A program made the position numbers and the translations under genes. A model generated the notes under the pieces. It worked only from the letters and a program-made list of their open reading frames with translations, had not been told where the DNA came from and made no database searches. Shown here piece after piece: positions 18,466 to 30,785 of a stretch of 64,000 nt of DNA. The stretch is from Caballeronia catudaia (GTDB lineage Bacteria; Pseudomonadota; Gammaproteobacteria; Burkholderiales; Burkholderiaceae). Position 1 is the stretch's first letter. Every line of letters starts with the position of its first letter. The DNA is taken from positions 310,001 through 374,000 of the forward strand of contig NZ_FCOF02000001.1 in the NCBI RefSeq assembly GCF_001544755.2, written 5' to 3'.

Positions 18466-19230
18466 TTATTGCTTCGAGAAACGGATGACGGCCGTATCGA
18501 CACCCGCATCGGACAGGCGCTGGCGCGCGGTGTTCATGTCCTCGAACTTCGCGAACGGGCCGATACGCACGCGATAGTACGTCACGCCGCCCGCATCGCG
18601 TTGCGTGACCCGCGACTCGAAGCCCTGGAAGCCGAGGCGCGCGCGCTGCTGTTCGGCGTCCGCCTGCGTCTTGTACGCGCCCACTTGCAGGAAGTAGCCT
18701 GTGTTGGGCTCGCCGGGCGCGGGCGGCGTGGTCTTGGCTGTCGCCGCCGGCGCGGAGCCGCCCTTCGGAGGCGTGGCGTTCGCGTTGCTCGTCGCGTTCG
18801 GTGCGTTCGGCGTGGTTTCGGGCTTCTTCGCGGCCGTTGTGCTGCCAGATTTCGGCGCGGAAGCGGTGCCGGCAGAGGGCGGCACTTCGACGATCTGCGG
18901 CTCGTCGAGCATGCCCGACGACTGCGTCTGATTGTTGGTCTGGCCCGGCGCGGTGTTGGGCGGCGTGGGCTGCGCGGCTTGCGGCACCGCCTGGCCCGGC
19001 GTCTTGCCCTGCAGCGGACGATTCGGATCGTAGGGCTGCGCGGCGGACGGCGCGGAGTTGGCTTCGGACGGCGGCGGCGCGACCTTCGCCACGAATGGCG
19101 TTGGCGCGCGCGTGATGTAGAGCGCGACGATCACGGCGATCGCGAGGCCGACGATCAGGCCCAGCACGATGCCGATAAACGTTCCCCCGGTTTGCTTCGA
19201 CTGCTTCGATGTGCGGCGTGGTGTTGCCAT
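18466..19230 (-). CDS. SPOR domain protein, FtsN-like
   Basis: A cell-division-type envelope protein of 254 residues. It has a short basic cytoplasmic N-terminus (MATPRRTSKQSKQ) and one membrane helix near residues 17-39. A long Pro/Ala/Thr-rich periplasmic linker and a C-terminal SPOR domain (GYFLQVGAYKTQADAEQQRARL...YYRVRIGPF) follow. SPOR domains bind denuded septal glycan, and this layout is that of FtsN. The ATG at 19230 has AGGTG nine bases upstream; an in-frame GTG four codons earlier overlaps that site. argS lies upstream on the same strand, an arrangement I recall for FtsN-like genes in Burkholderiaceae. Confidence 0.88.
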   Translation of the reverse strand: MATPRRTSKQSKQTGGTFIGIVLGLIVGLAIAVIVALYITRAPTPFVAKVAPPPSEANSAPSAAQPYDPNRPLQGKTPGQAVPQAAQPTPPNTAPGQTNNQTQSSGMLDEPQIVEVPPSAGTASAPKSGSTTAAKKPETTPNAPNATSNANATPPKGGSAPAATAKTTPPAPGEPNTGYFLQVGAYKTQADAEQQRARLGFQGFESRVTQRDAGGVTYYRVRIGPFAKFEDMNTARQRLSDAGVDTAVIRFSKQ

Positions 19231-19359
19231 CGTATGAATCACCTGCGAGAAAGTCTTCTGGTTGGGCGACGATTATAGCGGCGGCTCAAGACAAGCCCGC
19301 GCCAGGCATCTGTCCGCGCACGCCGAAAATTCCTATTTCCGTGCGTGCGCGGCAGGGGT

Positions 19360-21144
19360 TTACATTTTTTGAGGAGCGGATACGCCGATGGTCGCAAGAC
19401 CGTTTTCGAGGACCTGGCGTGTGGCCGCGAGCAGCGCGATGCGGGCAGTGCGCTCTTTCTCTTCGTCCACGAGCACGCGCTCCGCATTGTAGAACGAGTG
19501 AAATTCGCCAGCGAGATCGCGCAGATAGAACGCGACCGCGTGCGGCGCGAGTTCTTCCGCGGCGTGCGCGAGCATCTCGGGGAACTCGGCGAGCTTGTTC
19601 AGCAGCGCCATCGCGCGGTCGCTCGACAAGGGCGACAGGTCGGCCTGCGCCGCCTTCGAGACGTCGCCCGCATAGCGTTCCTTCCAGTCGTTCAGGATCG
19701 TGCAGATGCGCGCGTGCGCGTACTGCACGTAGTAGACCGGGTTCTCGTCGTTCTGCTTCAGCGCGAGATCGATGTCGAACACGAACTCGGTGTCGGCCTT
19801 GCGCGAGATGAGGAAGAAGCGCACCGCGTCGCGGCCGCGGCGGATGGTCTCTTCGTCGATCTGATCGGGCGCGGTTTCGTGGCCCGGCGTGAGGCCGCCC
19901 GACCATTCGATCAGATCGCGCACCGTGACGTAGCTGCCCGCGCGCTTGGAAATCTTCACTTCCTGGCCGTCGCGCATGACGGTCACCATCTTGTGCAGCA
20001 CGTAGTCGGGATAGCCCTTCGGAATGCCGATGCCAAGCCCTTGCAGACCCGCACGCACGCGCGCGATCGTGCCGTGATGGTCCGAGCCCTGAATGTTGAT
20101 GACCTTCGTGTAGCCGCGCTCCCACTTCGTCACGTGATACGCGACGTCCGGCACGAAGTACGTATACGTGCCGTCGGACTTCTTCATGACGCGGTCCTTG
20201 TCGTCGCCGTCGTCGGTGGTGCGCAGCCACAGCGCGCCGTCCTGCTCGTAGGTCTTGCCGGCATCGACGAGCGCCGCGACCGTCTTCTCGACGCGCCCCT
20301 CGTTGTACAGCGACGACTCCAGATAGAACTGGTCGAACTTCACGCCGAACGCGGTCAGGTCCATGTCCTGTTCGTGGCGCAGGTACGTCACGGCGAAATG
20401 ACGGATGGCTTCGAGATCGTCGACGTCGCCCTTGCCCTTCACCGGCTCGCCGTCTTTCGCCGCGACGGTCTCGCCCGCCATGTAGTCACGCGCGATGTCG
20501 GCGATGTACTCGCCGTTGTACGCGGCTTCCGGCCATTCTTCGTCGCCCGGCTTGAGGCCGCGCGCGCGCAGTTGCGTCGATGTTGCGAGATTGCCGATCT
20601 GCACGCCCGCGTCGTTGTAGTAGAACTCGCGATGCACGTCGTAGCCCTGCGTTTCGAGCAGGTTCGAGAGCGCGTCGCCGAGCGCCGCCTGACGGCCGTG
20701 ACCGACGTGCAGCGGGCCGGTCGGATTCGCCGACACGAATTCGACGAGCACGTGCCTGCCCGCGTCGCGCGTCGAGCGGCCGAACGCGGCGCCTTCGCCC
20801 AGCACCGCCGGGATCACGTCTTGCTTCGCCGACGCGGCAAGACGCAAGTTGATAAAGCCGGGACCCGCGACTTCCGCGCTCTCGACGAGACCCTTCGCAG
20901 CCGGCAGGCCGAGCACCGCATCGACGATCTGTTGCGCGAGCTGGCGCGGATTCGCGCGCAGCGGCTTGGCGAGCTGCATCGCGACATTCGATGCCACGTC
21001 GCCGTGCGCCGCGACCTTCGGTCGTTCGAGGACGATCGCGGGCGAGACGAAGGCCGCTTCGCTGGCGCCCTGCGTGGCTTGCGCGACCTGCTTGACCGCG
21101 TCGGTGAGGAGCGTTTCGAGAGTGTGTTTATGTGCGGGCAGCAT
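19360..21144 (-). CDS. argS: Arginyl-tRNA synthetase
   Basis: Class I aminoacyl-tRNA synthetase charging tRNA-Arg. With the start at 21144 ([13 protein letters not shown]) the product is 594 residues. It has the HIGH-type motif HVGH at 146-149 ([13 protein letters not shown]), a KMSK-like [11 protein letters not shown], the N-terminal additional domain, and the C-terminal DALR anticodon-binding helices. A 31-codon upstream extension of the frame does not resemble ArgS. The SPOR gene follows on the same strand. Confidence 0.97.
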   Translation of the reverse strand: MLPAHKHTLETLLTDAVKQVAQATQGASEAAFVSPAIVLERPKVAAHGDVASNVAMQLAKPLRANPRQLAQQIVDAVLGLPAAKGLVESAEVAGPGFINLRLAASAKQDVIPAVLGEGAAFGRSTRDAGRHVLVEFVSANPTGPLHVGHGRQAALGDALSNLLETQGYDVHREFYYNDAGVQIGNLATSTQLRARGLKPGDEEWPEAAYNGEYIADIARDYMAGETVAAKDGEPVKGKGDVDDLEAIRHFAVTYLRHEQDMDLTAFGVKFDQFYLESSLYNEGRVEKTVAALVDAGKTYEQDGALWLRTTDDGDDKDRVMKKSDGTYTYFVPDVAYHVTKWERGYTKVINIQGSDHHGTIARVRAGLQGLGIGIPKGYPDYVLHKMVTVMRDGQEVKISKRAGSYVTVRDLIEWSGGLTPGHETAPDQIDEETIRRGRDAVRFFLISRKADTEFVFDIDLALKQNDENPVYYVQYAHARICTILNDWKERYAGDVSKAAQADLSPLSSDRAMALLNKLAEFPEMLAHAAEELAPHAVAFYLRDLAGEFHSFYNAERVLVDEEKERTARIALLAATRQVLENGLATIGVSAPQKM

Positions 21145-21307
21145 GCTGAAAGTGATCCAGTGGAGCGAGTCCGATGGGTATGGCGATTGGCTGAAATTGG
21201 CGCGCGCCCAGAACTCAAAGACGCGAAAGAACGCCACTCGCCATGTCTGCGAGGCTTCGCGGACAGATAACCGTTTAGCCCGGTTTTATACCTACAAAGT
21301 GGGGATT

Positions 21308-21321
21308 TTAGCAGGTGCTAA
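21308..21321. repeat. Operator-like palindrome between argS and DUF1840 gene
   Basis: TTAGCA-GG-TGCTAA, a perfect dyad in an AT-rich spot, 164 bases before the argS start and 103 bases before the divergent DUF1840 start. A TATAAA hexamer on the argS strand lies just beside it. Confidence 0.4.
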
Positions 21322-21423
21322 TATGTCGAATCAGGGTGTTGTCACGTTGTCAGGGAGACCGGCTAGTCTGCGCGTTTCGTTCGTAAACCGCCTATGACCC
21401 AACATAAGCAAAAGGACCATGCC

Positions 21424-21750
21424 ATGCTGATCATATTCAAGACCTCGGCCGCACCGGATGTCATGATGCTGGAGAATCTCGCGGAGTACCTGCTCGGCAT
21501 CATCGGCAAGCAGCTCACGGAGCGGGGCGTCATCACGCACGATGAACTGCCTTCGGCCATCCAGAAACTCGAAGCGGCCGTCGTCACCGACAAGAAAGAG
21601 CGCGCCGAGCACGACGGCCATTTTCACGAAGGCGAGGCAGGCCACGAGCCGCACGAGATTCCCATCGGGCTCGCGCAACGCGCGTATCCGTTCCTCGACA
21701 TGCTGCGCCTCGCGCAGAAAGACAACACGGACATTCTCTGGGGCGTCTGA
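21424..21750 (+). CDS. DUF1840 family protein
   Basis: Small cytoplasmic protein of 108 residues, function unknown. It begins MLIIFKTSAAPDVMMLENLAEYLLGIIGK, the typical DUF1840 N-terminus. A charged middle part has several His (EHDGHFHEGEAGHEPHE), and a conserved C-terminal segment follows (GLAQRAYPFLDMLRLAQ). The His/Glu cluster could bind metal, but that is speculation. AAAGGA lies upstream of the ATG at 21424. It is monocistronic and ends at a bidirectional terminator. Confidence 0.88.
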   Translation: MLIIFKTSAAPDVMMLENLAEYLLGIIGKQLTERGVITHDELPSAIQKLEAAVVTDKKERAEHDGHFHEGEAGHEPHEIPIGLAQRAYPFLDMLRLAQKDNTDILWGV

Positions 21751-21783
21751 AATTCGCTGCGCTGTCAGGCACGGCCATGAACG

Positions 21784-21817
21784 AAAAAACCCGCATCGGC
21801 GACGACGCGGGTTTTTT
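21784..21817. terminator. Bidirectional terminator
   Basis: AAAAAACCCGC / GCGGGTTTTTT (21784-21794, 21807-21817) gives an 11-base-pair stem with T-runs in both directions, between the convergent DUF1840 gene and the small exported peptide gene. Confidence 0.88.
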
Positions 21818-21833
21818 CTCCGATGAAACCGGC

Positions 21834-22031
21834 TTACTGCGATTGACCGTTCGTCTCGGACTTCGGCGTGGCCGCTTTCTTCGGCTTCTTCGGTTTTTTC
21901 TTGTGCTCGGTCTGCGGCACCGAGTACGACGACGCGGTCGTGCTGCTGGCCGGCTGCGCGATCGCCGCCGGGCTTGCGGCAAGAACGGCGGCTGCGATCG
22001 CAACGCTTACGGCGGGCGTCAGCTTCTTCAT
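21834..22031 (-). CDS. Small exported Lys-rich protein, unknown function
   Basis: A 65-residue product with a clear Sec signal peptide (MKKLTPAVSVAIAAAVLAAS, AxA near AAIAQ). A short Ser/Thr stretch is followed by a basic tail with HKKKPKKPKKAATPK. GGAGATAA sits at proper distance from the ATG at 22031, which supports translation. The mature peptide is about 40 residues, strongly positive and probably unstructured. It might bind an acidic envelope polymer or DNA; no family is recognised. It is separated from metH by about 175 bases and ends at the shared terminator. Confidence 0.7.
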   Translation of the reverse strand: MKKLTPAVSVAIAAAVLAASPAAIAQPASSTTASSYSVPQTEHKKKPKKPKKAATPKSETNGQSQ

Positions 22032-22206
22032 GCGACTTATCTCCGTGACGAAAAATGCGTGTCCGTCGTCGTGACGGCGCATCGCAGCAGCAAGTCTACG
22101 GAAATCAAAAAATTCCCGCCTATTGCGTGGCGCTTTTCTTCGGCATCACGCGCCGCGTATGTTTTTCTCCAACGTTCTCGCGAAAGCCCTAGTAGCGCCG
22201 CATCGC

Positions 22207-24924
<2,718 letters not shown>

Positions 24925-24945
24925 ATCGTGTATCTCGTTTCGATG

Positions 24946-26016
24946 TCAGGCGGCGTCGCGATATTGCGAAGGAAAGGCGCGCGGTTTCACCTCGGCCAGC
25001 GCCTTCGCGATCTCCGCGATGTGTTCCGGCGTCGTGCCGCAGCAGCCGCCCGCAATGTTCACGAGACCCGCCGTCGCGAATTCCTTCAGCAATCCCGACG
25101 TTACGTCGGGCGTTTCATCGAAGCCGGTATCGCTCATCGGGTTCGGCAGGCCGGCGTTCGGATAGCAGGACACGTACGTATCGCACAGCTTCGCGAGCTC
25201 CGCGATGTAAGGCCGCATCAGCGCCGCGCCGAGCGCGCAGTTCAGGCCGAAGGTGAGCGGCTTCGCGTGACGCAGCGAGTTCCAGAACGCCTCGACCGTT
25301 TGACCCGACAGAATGCGGCCCGATGCATCGGTCACGGTGCCCGAGATCATGATCGGCACGAGCTCGCCGGTATCGTCGAAAAGCTGGTCCAGCGCGAACA
25401 GCGCGGCCTTCGCGTTCAGCGTGTCGAAGATCGTTTCGACGAGGAACAGATCGCAGCCCGCGTCGAGCAGCGCCTTCGCCTGTTCGTAGTACGTGTCGCG
25501 CAGTTCATCGAACGTGACGTTGCGCGCGCCCGGATCGTTCACGTCCGGCGAAATGCTCGCGGTCTTGGGCGTCGGTCCGATCGCGCCCGCGACGAAGCGC
25601 GGCTTATCCGGCGTCGAATACTTGTTGCACGCTTCGCGCGCGAGCTTCGACGACTCGATGTTCATCTCGGCCGCGAGTGCTTCCATGCCGTAATCCGCTT
25701 GCGCGACGCGCGTCGCGCCGAACGTGTTCGTCTCGATGATGTCCGCGCCCGCCGCGAGATATTGCTCGTGAATCTCGCGGATGACCTGCGGCTGGGTGAT
25801 CGACAGCAGTTCGTTGTTGCCCTTGATGTCGCGGCCGTAGTCCTTGAAGCGCTCGCCGCGATAGGCGGCTTCGTCGAGCTTGTAGCGCTGGATCATGGTG
25901 CCCATCGCGCCGTCGAGAATCAGGATGCGCTTTTGCAGCAGCGCGGGCAGCGCGGCCCCGCGCGTGTACGCGCGCGCGGATGCCGGAGATGCTTCGGGAA
26001 TGGCGTTCTGGGTCAT
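24946..26016 (-). CDS. metH: Homocysteine S-methyltransferase module of split MetH
   Basis: The zinc-dependent homocysteine-activating barrel of methionine synthase as its own 356-residue protein. It contains [14 protein letters not shown] at the N-terminus, the first zinc Cys in FGLNCALG (near 245), and the Cys pair in AGGCCGT (325-326). The start is the ATG at 26016 ([10 protein letters not shown]); a TTG seven codons upstream is possible. It must work in trans with the downstream product at 22207-24924, to which it is 21 bases apart. No cobalamin or SAH riboswitch was recognised in its leader. Confidence 0.95.
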   Translation of the reverse strand: MTQNAIPEASPASARAYTRGAALPALLQKRILILDGAMGTMIQRYKLDEAAYRGERFKDYGRDIKGNNELLSITQPQVIREIHEQYLAAGADIIETNTFGATRVAQADYGMEALAAEMNIESSKLAREACNKYSTPDKPRFVAGAIGPTPKTASISPDVNDPGARNVTFDELRDTYYEQAKALLDAGCDLFLVETIFDTLNAKAALFALDQLFDDTGELVPIMISGTVTDASGRILSGQTVEAFWNSLRHAKPLTFGLNCALGAALMRPYIAELAKLCDTYVSCYPNAGLPNPMSDTGFDETPDVTSGLLKEFATAGLVNIAGGCCGTTPEHIAEIAKALAEVKPRAFPSQYRDAA

Positions 26017-26108
26017 GACGGACGAGGCCTGCACCAAATGTGAAATAGCCTGACATTGTAGCCGCAGCGCGAAGCGGTCGCTGCCGCGCGCCGTGGGAGC
26101 GGCGGGCG

Positions 26109-26138
26109 AAAAAAACCCCGCCGTTGCCGGGGCGGGGT
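26109..26138 (-). terminator. Terminator after DUF3567 gene
   Basis: Stem ACCCCGCC / GGCGGGGT (26115-26122, 26131-26138), followed on the minus strand by seven T (complement of 26109-26115). It separates the DUF3567 gene from the metH pair. Confidence 0.85.
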
Positions 26139-26223
26139 CTTCGGAAGTGGCGAGTGTCGCCTGAGCCGCAGGTCCGTGCGGCGGCGGGCGCGAGACGGCG
26201 GCAGGCCGCCCGCGCAGCGCAAA

Positions 26224-26481
26224 TCAGTGAAGCACGACGGGCTGGTTCATCAAGATATCGAACTGGCCGAGGAATTCATCGACATCCTCGAGCGAAGGCT
26301 CTTCCGAGATCAGTTGCTGGACATGCTCACGGAACTTCGCCGCGAGCGCGCCGTCGATGAAGATCTCCCGCTGCGTGTTCTTGTCGACGATCTCGTAGCC
26401 GCCCGCCTTCATGGCGAGATGGTTGTCCTGCGGCGGAAACTCGACGACGCAATAGTTGGGGCTGTTGTAGATCATTTGCAT
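26224..26481 (-). CDS. DUF3567 family protein
   Basis: An 85-residue cytoplasmic protein, unknown function, strongly conserved in Burkholderiales as far as I recall. It reads MQMIYNSPNYCVVEFPPQDN...GGYEIVDKNTQREIFIDG...EEPSLEDVDEFLGQFD. The ATG at 26481 has AAGGAG at ideal distance, while a 12-codon upstream extension lacks one. It is monocistronic with its own terminator. Confidence 0.9.
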   Translation of the reverse strand: MQMIYNSPNYCVVEFPPQDNHLAMKAGGYEIVDKNTQREIFIDGALAAKFREHVQQLISEEPSLEDVDEFLGQFDILMNQPVVLH

Positions 26482-26618
26482 GGCGACACTCCTTATTCCT
26501 TGTTTGCTCCGTGGCAATCCTGAATCGTAATTGGAGCGATTGGGTTGGAATTCAAGGGGTGGCCTCGATGTGATGCCGGTTGTACCGAGGCTTTCTTCTG
26601 CAGCAAAAACAGGAACAA

Positions 26619-27407
26619 TCAGGCCGTTCCACGTAAAAAATCTCCCAGCAACGCCGAAAAGCGCTGCGATTCCTCCACGGGTGACAGGTGCGCCGCGTTG
26701 AGTAATTCGAATCGCGCGCCCGGAATCGTGTCTGCAACGACCTTGGAGGCAGCATGCGGCGTGCCAACATCGTGCTGGCCCGCGACGACCAGCGTGCGTT
26801 TGTTCACAGAGGCGAGCTTGTCACGCGCATCGAAACGGCTCACTGCCTCCGCGGCGCGCGCAAATCCTTCGGCGGGCGTGCGCGCGATCGACTCTCCGAT
26901 CTGCTCGACCACTTCGGGATGCGCCTTGCGGAATTCGGGCGTGAGCCAGCGTTCGAGCGTCGCTTCCACGATACTCGCAGTCCCGTTTTCGCGCACGAAT
27001 GCCGCCCTCTGCGCGAAGGTTGGGCGCGCGTCCTCGGGGATGAAGGCCGGCGCGCCGACGACCGTCAGCGTTTCCACCTTGTCCGGATGATTGATCGCGA
27101 GCTTCTGCGCGACCATGCCGCCGATCGACAATCCGACCACATGCGCCGAAGGCGCGCCGAGTTGGTCCAGCACCTGGGCGAGATCGTCGGCGAGGTCGTC
27201 GATCGTGAAGTCGTCGGGCGAGGCGGTCGTCTCGCCGTGGCCGCGCAGGTCGTAGCGCAGCACCGTGAATGCGTTGCGGAAGTAACCGGCCATCTGATCC
27301 CATACGGACAGATCGCCGGCCAGTTGATGGATGAAGACGAGCCAAGGGCCGCCGCCTTCGTTGTCGAGAACATAGCGTGTGTCGATGCGATTGATCGTCA
27401 ACTGCAT
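26619..27407 (-). CDS. Alpha/beta hydrolase, 3-oxoadipate enol-lactonase-like
   Basis: A 262-residue alpha/beta-hydrolase. Its oxyanion region is FIHQLAGDLSVWDQM, the nucleophile elbow GLSIGG (Ser near 94), an Asp in VAGQHDVGTP, and the catalytic His in LNAAHLSPVEES. The closest family by eye is PcaD, which hydrolyses 3-oxoadipate enol-lactone in the beta-ketoadipate pathway. No other pca gene lies nearby, so the substrate is uncertain. A proline-related esterase or haloperoxidase-like activity cannot be excluded. Confidence 0.82.
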   Translation of the reverse strand: MQLTINRIDTRYVLDNEGGGPWLVFIHQLAGDLSVWDQMAGYFRNAFTVLRYDLRGHGETTASPDDFTIDDLADDLAQVLDQLGAPSAHVVGLSIGGMVAQKLAINHPDKVETLTVVGAPAFIPEDARPTFAQRAAFVRENGTASIVEATLERWLTPEFRKAHPEVVEQIGESIARTPAEGFARAAEAVSRFDARDKLASVNKRTLVVAGQHDVGTPHAASKVVADTIPGARFELLNAAHLSPVEESQRFSALLGDFLRGTA

Positions 27408-27506
27408 ATCGGCTCCGTGAAAAATGCGGTTTGCGATGCTGTTTCCGATGACTGCGTTGAATGCGCGCTTTCGTCGTGCCCGGTGTCACGAAGTGTGACG
27501 GCGGCG

Positions 27507-28694
27507 TTACGGGTTGTCCGCCTGAGGCGTCTCAGGCGCGGCGAGCGCGGATTCGTCAGACGCACCTTGCGTGCCTGACGCGGTGTCTGGCTGCCGCGCG
27601 GTGGGCTGCGTGAGCGTGCCCGCCCAGAGCAGTTCGATTTGCATGCCGTTCGGCTCGGTTTGCAGAATCCGCACGGGCAGCCAGCCGATCGAAGGCGCGA
27701 GCCAGATGTCCAGCTTGCGACGGTCGCCTTCCTTGCGCGGCAGACGCGTGAAGTGGCGCGCCGTCGTGAAGCCGCCGCGCGCTTGCACGTTTTCATCGCC
27801 GACGGTTTCGATCGGCCAGATTTCGTTGCTGTCGTTATCCGCGACGCTGAACTGGCGCGTCACGCCCGGCGTGTATTTGTCCGGCGCGCCGCGCACGAGG
27901 CTGGCCAGTTGCATCACGACGCTGAAGCGGTCCTGCGCGCCGTCCGCGAGCGGCTGGTTCTGCGGTGTCTTGGTATAGACGATCTGCTTCGTTTCGCGAT
28001 TGAAAATCGCGACATCGGCGGCGCGGCGGCCGCGCTGTTCGGAATATTGTTCCGGCGCGATGCCGAATCCGTCGAGATGACCTTTGCTGGAATACACATA
28101 TGGACCGACGAAAGGCAGTGGAATCGAGACGACCATCTCGTAGCGCTGGCCGTCATTGATCCAGTGGATCGTGCCGGTCTGGTTCATCATGCCGTTGACG
28201 AGCGTGTCGTAACGTAGCTCGCCGCTGGGCGGGACGCTGAATTTGTCGCCGGATGAGGCTGCGGGCGTTGGCGCTGGCGCTGCGGCTGGCGTGGGTGGCG
28301 CGGACGCCGCGACGCCTGGAGCTGCGGCGGGCGCTTCGGGTTGCGGCGTCGTCGCGCTCAGAACCGGCGCGGGAGCGGGCGCGACGGCCTTCGGCGGCGT
28401 GTGCGGGGCAGCGGCGGGTTTCGGCGTGGCGGGCGCAGGTGCGGGCGGCGGCGGCGCGGGCGGCGCGATCGGCTTCGGCGTCAGCAATTCCACCTGCACG
28501 GGCGGCGCTTCAGGCGGCGCGTTCGTCGGCTGCCGATTGTGCTCGATCCACCGCATCGCGCTCCAGTGCAGGCCCGCGACGATCAGCGCGGCCAGCGCCC
28601 AGCGCACCCAGCGTCGTGGCGAGGCGGAATCGGCGGCGGAATCGGGCGGCTCGCCCGACGCGGGGTGAGGACGGCGGAATTGAAACAGTGGCAT
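27507..28694 (-). CDS. DUF3108 domain protein with Pro/Ala-rich linker
   Basis: A 395-residue membrane-anchored protein of unknown function. A short cytoplasmic N-terminus precedes one membrane helix (WVRWALAALIVAGLHWSAM). A Pro/Ala-rich periplasmic linker (about residues 65-155) resembles TonB-type spacers. A DUF3108 domain follows (SGELRYDTLVNGMMNQTGTIHWINDGQRYEM...DIWLAPSIGWLPVRI). The frame is open far upstream of the chosen ATG at 28694, but the extension is not protein-like. DUF3108 proteins are beta-rich periplasmic proteins of unclear role. Confidence 0.82.
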   Translation of the reverse strand: MPLFQFRRPHPASGEPPDSAADSASPRRWVRWALAALIVAGLHWSAMRWIEHNRQPTNAPPEAPPVQVELLTPKPIAPPAPPPPAPAPATPKPAAAPHTPPKAVAPAPAPVLSATTPQPEAPAAAPGVAASAPPTPAAAPAPTPAASSGDKFSVPPSGELRYDTLVNGMMNQTGTIHWINDGQRYEMVVSIPLPFVGPYVYSSKGHLDGFGIAPEQYSEQRGRRAADVAIFNRETKQIVYTKTPQNQPLADGAQDRFSVVMQLASLVRGAPDKYTPGVTRQFSVADNDSNEIWPIETVGDENVQARGGFTTARHFTRLPRKEGDRRKLDIWLAPSIGWLPVRILQTEPNGMQIELLWAGTLTQPTARQPDTASGTQGASDESALAAPETPQADNP

Positions 28695-28788
28695 CGTGCA
28701 GAGTGAAAAGCGCGTAGGGCGGACAGGACGCGGGTCGGGCGAAAGGCGTAAGACACGCGCGATCCAAGCGATGTTCCTCGCCCTCGAA

Positions 28789-29601
28789 TCAGTGCTCGCC
28801 CGCTTTGTAACCCAGTTCATACGACAGCCCGCGCGCGCATTCGCGTAATGCGGAATCGATTTCGCCGCCCCAGCGCGTGTCGAACGTGCCTTCGTGCCCC
28901 AACGCGATGAGGCCGAGCGCGAGCTCGCCGGTCGAATCGAATACGGGCGTGCAGAAGGCGTGGATCGTTGGCAGCAACATGCCTTCGACGCGCGCCGCGC
29001 CGTGCTTGCGCACATCCGCGAGAACGAGTTCGACATCGGCCATCGACTGCTTCGTGGCGGCGAGTTCGCGGTCGAGCATCGCCTGCGTCTTGCTGCGCGG
29101 GAGATAAGCGGCGAACAGCAGACCCGTCGCGGACGTGAGCAGCGGCATGACGTCGCCCAGCTTGAGCGATGCCTTCGCCGGATGGCTCGACTCCATCCAG
29201 TGCACGACGGTCGGCCCCTGATTGCCCCACACCGCGATGCCGACCGTCTGATCCAGCCGGTCGCGCAATTCCGCCAGCGCGATGCGCGCGAGCCGCACGC
29301 CATCGACGCGGGCGAGCCGCGCCAAGCCCATCTGCAACGCGAAGCCGCCGAGCTCGTAACGCCCCGACACCGGGTCCTGCGACGCGACGCCGAGCCGCAA
29401 AAAACTCACGAGGTAGCGATGCGCCTTCGCCGGGCTCATGCCCGCGCGCTGCGCGAGATCGCGCAGCATCATCGCGCGCGGCTCGCTGGTGAGCACGTCG
29501 AGCAGCCGGAAGCCGACTTCGATCGATTGAATGCCGGAGCGCGTTTTCTCTTCGGCGGCGTCATTGATGTCTTCGTCGTCTGACAGGGAAGTGGATTGCA
29601 T
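28789..29601 (-). CDS. IclR family transcriptional regulator
   Basis: DNA-binding regulator of 270 residues. The N-terminal winged helix-turn-helix (residues about 23-85: RSGIQSIEVGFRLLDVL...MLRDLAQRAGMSPAKAHRYL) is followed by the C-terminal IclR effector domain (GNQGPTVVHWMES...FCTPVFDSTGELALGLIALG). It is divergent from the FAH-family hydrolase gene over a gap of about 100 bases, so it very likely controls that catabolic set and itself. The effector would be an aromatic or dicarboxylic acid; this is inference from IclR practice. The ATG at 29601 is chosen over a TTG two codons upstream. Confidence 0.9.
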   Translation of the reverse strand: MQSTSLSDDEDINDAAEEKTRSGIQSIEVGFRLLDVLTSEPRAMMLRDLAQRAGMSPAKAHRYLVSFLRLGVASQDPVSGRYELGGFALQMGLARLARVDGVRLARIALAELRDRLDQTVGIAVWGNQGPTVVHWMESSHPAKASLKLGDVMPLLTSATGLLFAAYLPRSKTQAMLDRELAATKQSMADVELVLADVRKHGAARVEGMLLPTIHAFCTPVFDSTGELALGLIALGHEGTFDTRWGGEIDSALRECARGLSYELGYKAGEH

Positions 29602-29702
29602 GTGCAAAAAGGCCTATGCCGTCCGGCCGGGTGCCGGCGAGGGATTCACCATCGTAAAATAGATTTCCCTTAACGTCATCCCACGTCACCGACACTCGCT
29701 CC

Positions 29703-30689
29703 ATGAAACTCGCTACCTTGAAGGACGGCACGCGCGACGGCCAACTGATCGTCGTATCGCGCGATCTGCGCACGGCGGCCATCGCCGATGGAATCGTATC
29801 GACGCTGCAACGCGCGCTCGACGACTGGACCTTCTACGCGCCGCAGCTCATGGAAGTCTACGAAGCGCTGAGTCTCGGGCGCGCGCGCAACACGTTTTCG
29901 TTCGATCCGAAGTCCTGCATGGCGCCGCTGCCGCGCGCCTTCCAGTGGGCGGACGGATCGGCGTACGTGAATCACGTCGAGCTCGTGCGAAAGGCGCGCA
30001 AAGCGGAAATGCCGCCCGAATTCTGGACCGACCCGCTGATGTATCAGGGCGGCAGCGATGACTTCATCGGTCCGACCGATGACATCGTCTGTGCGACGGA
30101 GTCGTATGGCATCGACTTCGAGGCGGAAGTCGCGGCGATCACCTCCGATGTCCACATGGCCGCGATGCCCGACGAGGCGCTGCGAAGCGTGCGCCTGCTG
30201 ATGCTCGTGAACGACGTCTCGCTGCGCAATCTCATTCCCGCCGAGCTCGCGAAGGGCTTCGGCTTCTTCCAGAGCAAGCCCGCCACAGCGTTCTCGCCCG
30301 TCGCCGTCACGCCCGACGAACTCGGCGACGCGTGGCGCGAAGGCCGCGTGCATCGTCCGATGGTCGTGCACTGGAACGGCAAGAAGGTCGGTCAGCCGGA
30401 TTGCGGCACCGACATGGTGTTCCACTTCGGCCAACTGATCGCACACGCGGCGAAGACGCGCAATCTGCGCGCGGGCGCGATCGTCGGTTCGGGCACGATC
30501 TCCAACAAGGACGCGAAGCGCGGCTACTGCTGCATCGCCGAGAAGCGGTGTCTGGAAACCATCGAGCATGGCGCGCCGCAGACGGAATTCATGAAGTTCG
30601 GCGACAGCGTGAAGATCGAAATGTTCGACGAAGACGGCAAGTCGATCTTCAGCGCGATCGATCAGGCGGTCGTGCAGCCGGAGCACTGA
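29703..30689 (+). CDS. Fumarylacetoacetate hydrolase family protein
   Basis: A 328-residue enzyme of the FAH fold, which cleaves or decarboxylates beta-diketo acids with a divalent metal. Metal ligands are expected in GIDFEAEVAAI and in the MLVNDVSLRN segment. The C-terminal GSGTISN and DSVKIEMFDEDGKSIF are typical of FAH-family C-C hydrolases. Located divergently from an IclR regulator and upstream of an ABC binding protein and an enoyl-CoA hydratase, it probably belongs to aromatic acid breakdown. The exact substrate is unknown. Confidence 0.9.
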   Translation: MKLATLKDGTRDGQLIVVSRDLRTAAIADGIVSTLQRALDDWTFYAPQLMEVYEALSLGRARNTFSFDPKSCMAPLPRAFQWADGSAYVNHVELVRKARKAEMPPEFWTDPLMYQGGSDDFIGPTDDIVCATESYGIDFEAEVAAITSDVHMAAMPDEALRSVRLLMLVNDVSLRNLIPAELAKGFGFFQSKPATAFSPVAVTPDELGDAWREGRVHRPMVVHWNGKKVGQPDCGTDMVFHFGQLIAHAAKTRNLRAGAIVGSGTISNKDAKRGYCCIAEKRCLETIEHGAPQTEFMKFGDSVKIEMFDEDGKSIFSAIDQAVVQPEH

Positions 30690-30785
30690 ACGGGTTTCGC
30701 CCGATGCGGTGTGCGCAAGCCACGCCTTACACTTTGCCGGGCTGCTTGCGTGCAGCAATAGAACGATCAAAAAAAGGAGACGTCG

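Noticed and set aside
26017..26108. Possible SAH or cobalamin riboswitch before metH
   Set aside because: The leader is short and lacks the recognisable conserved cores of these riboswitches.
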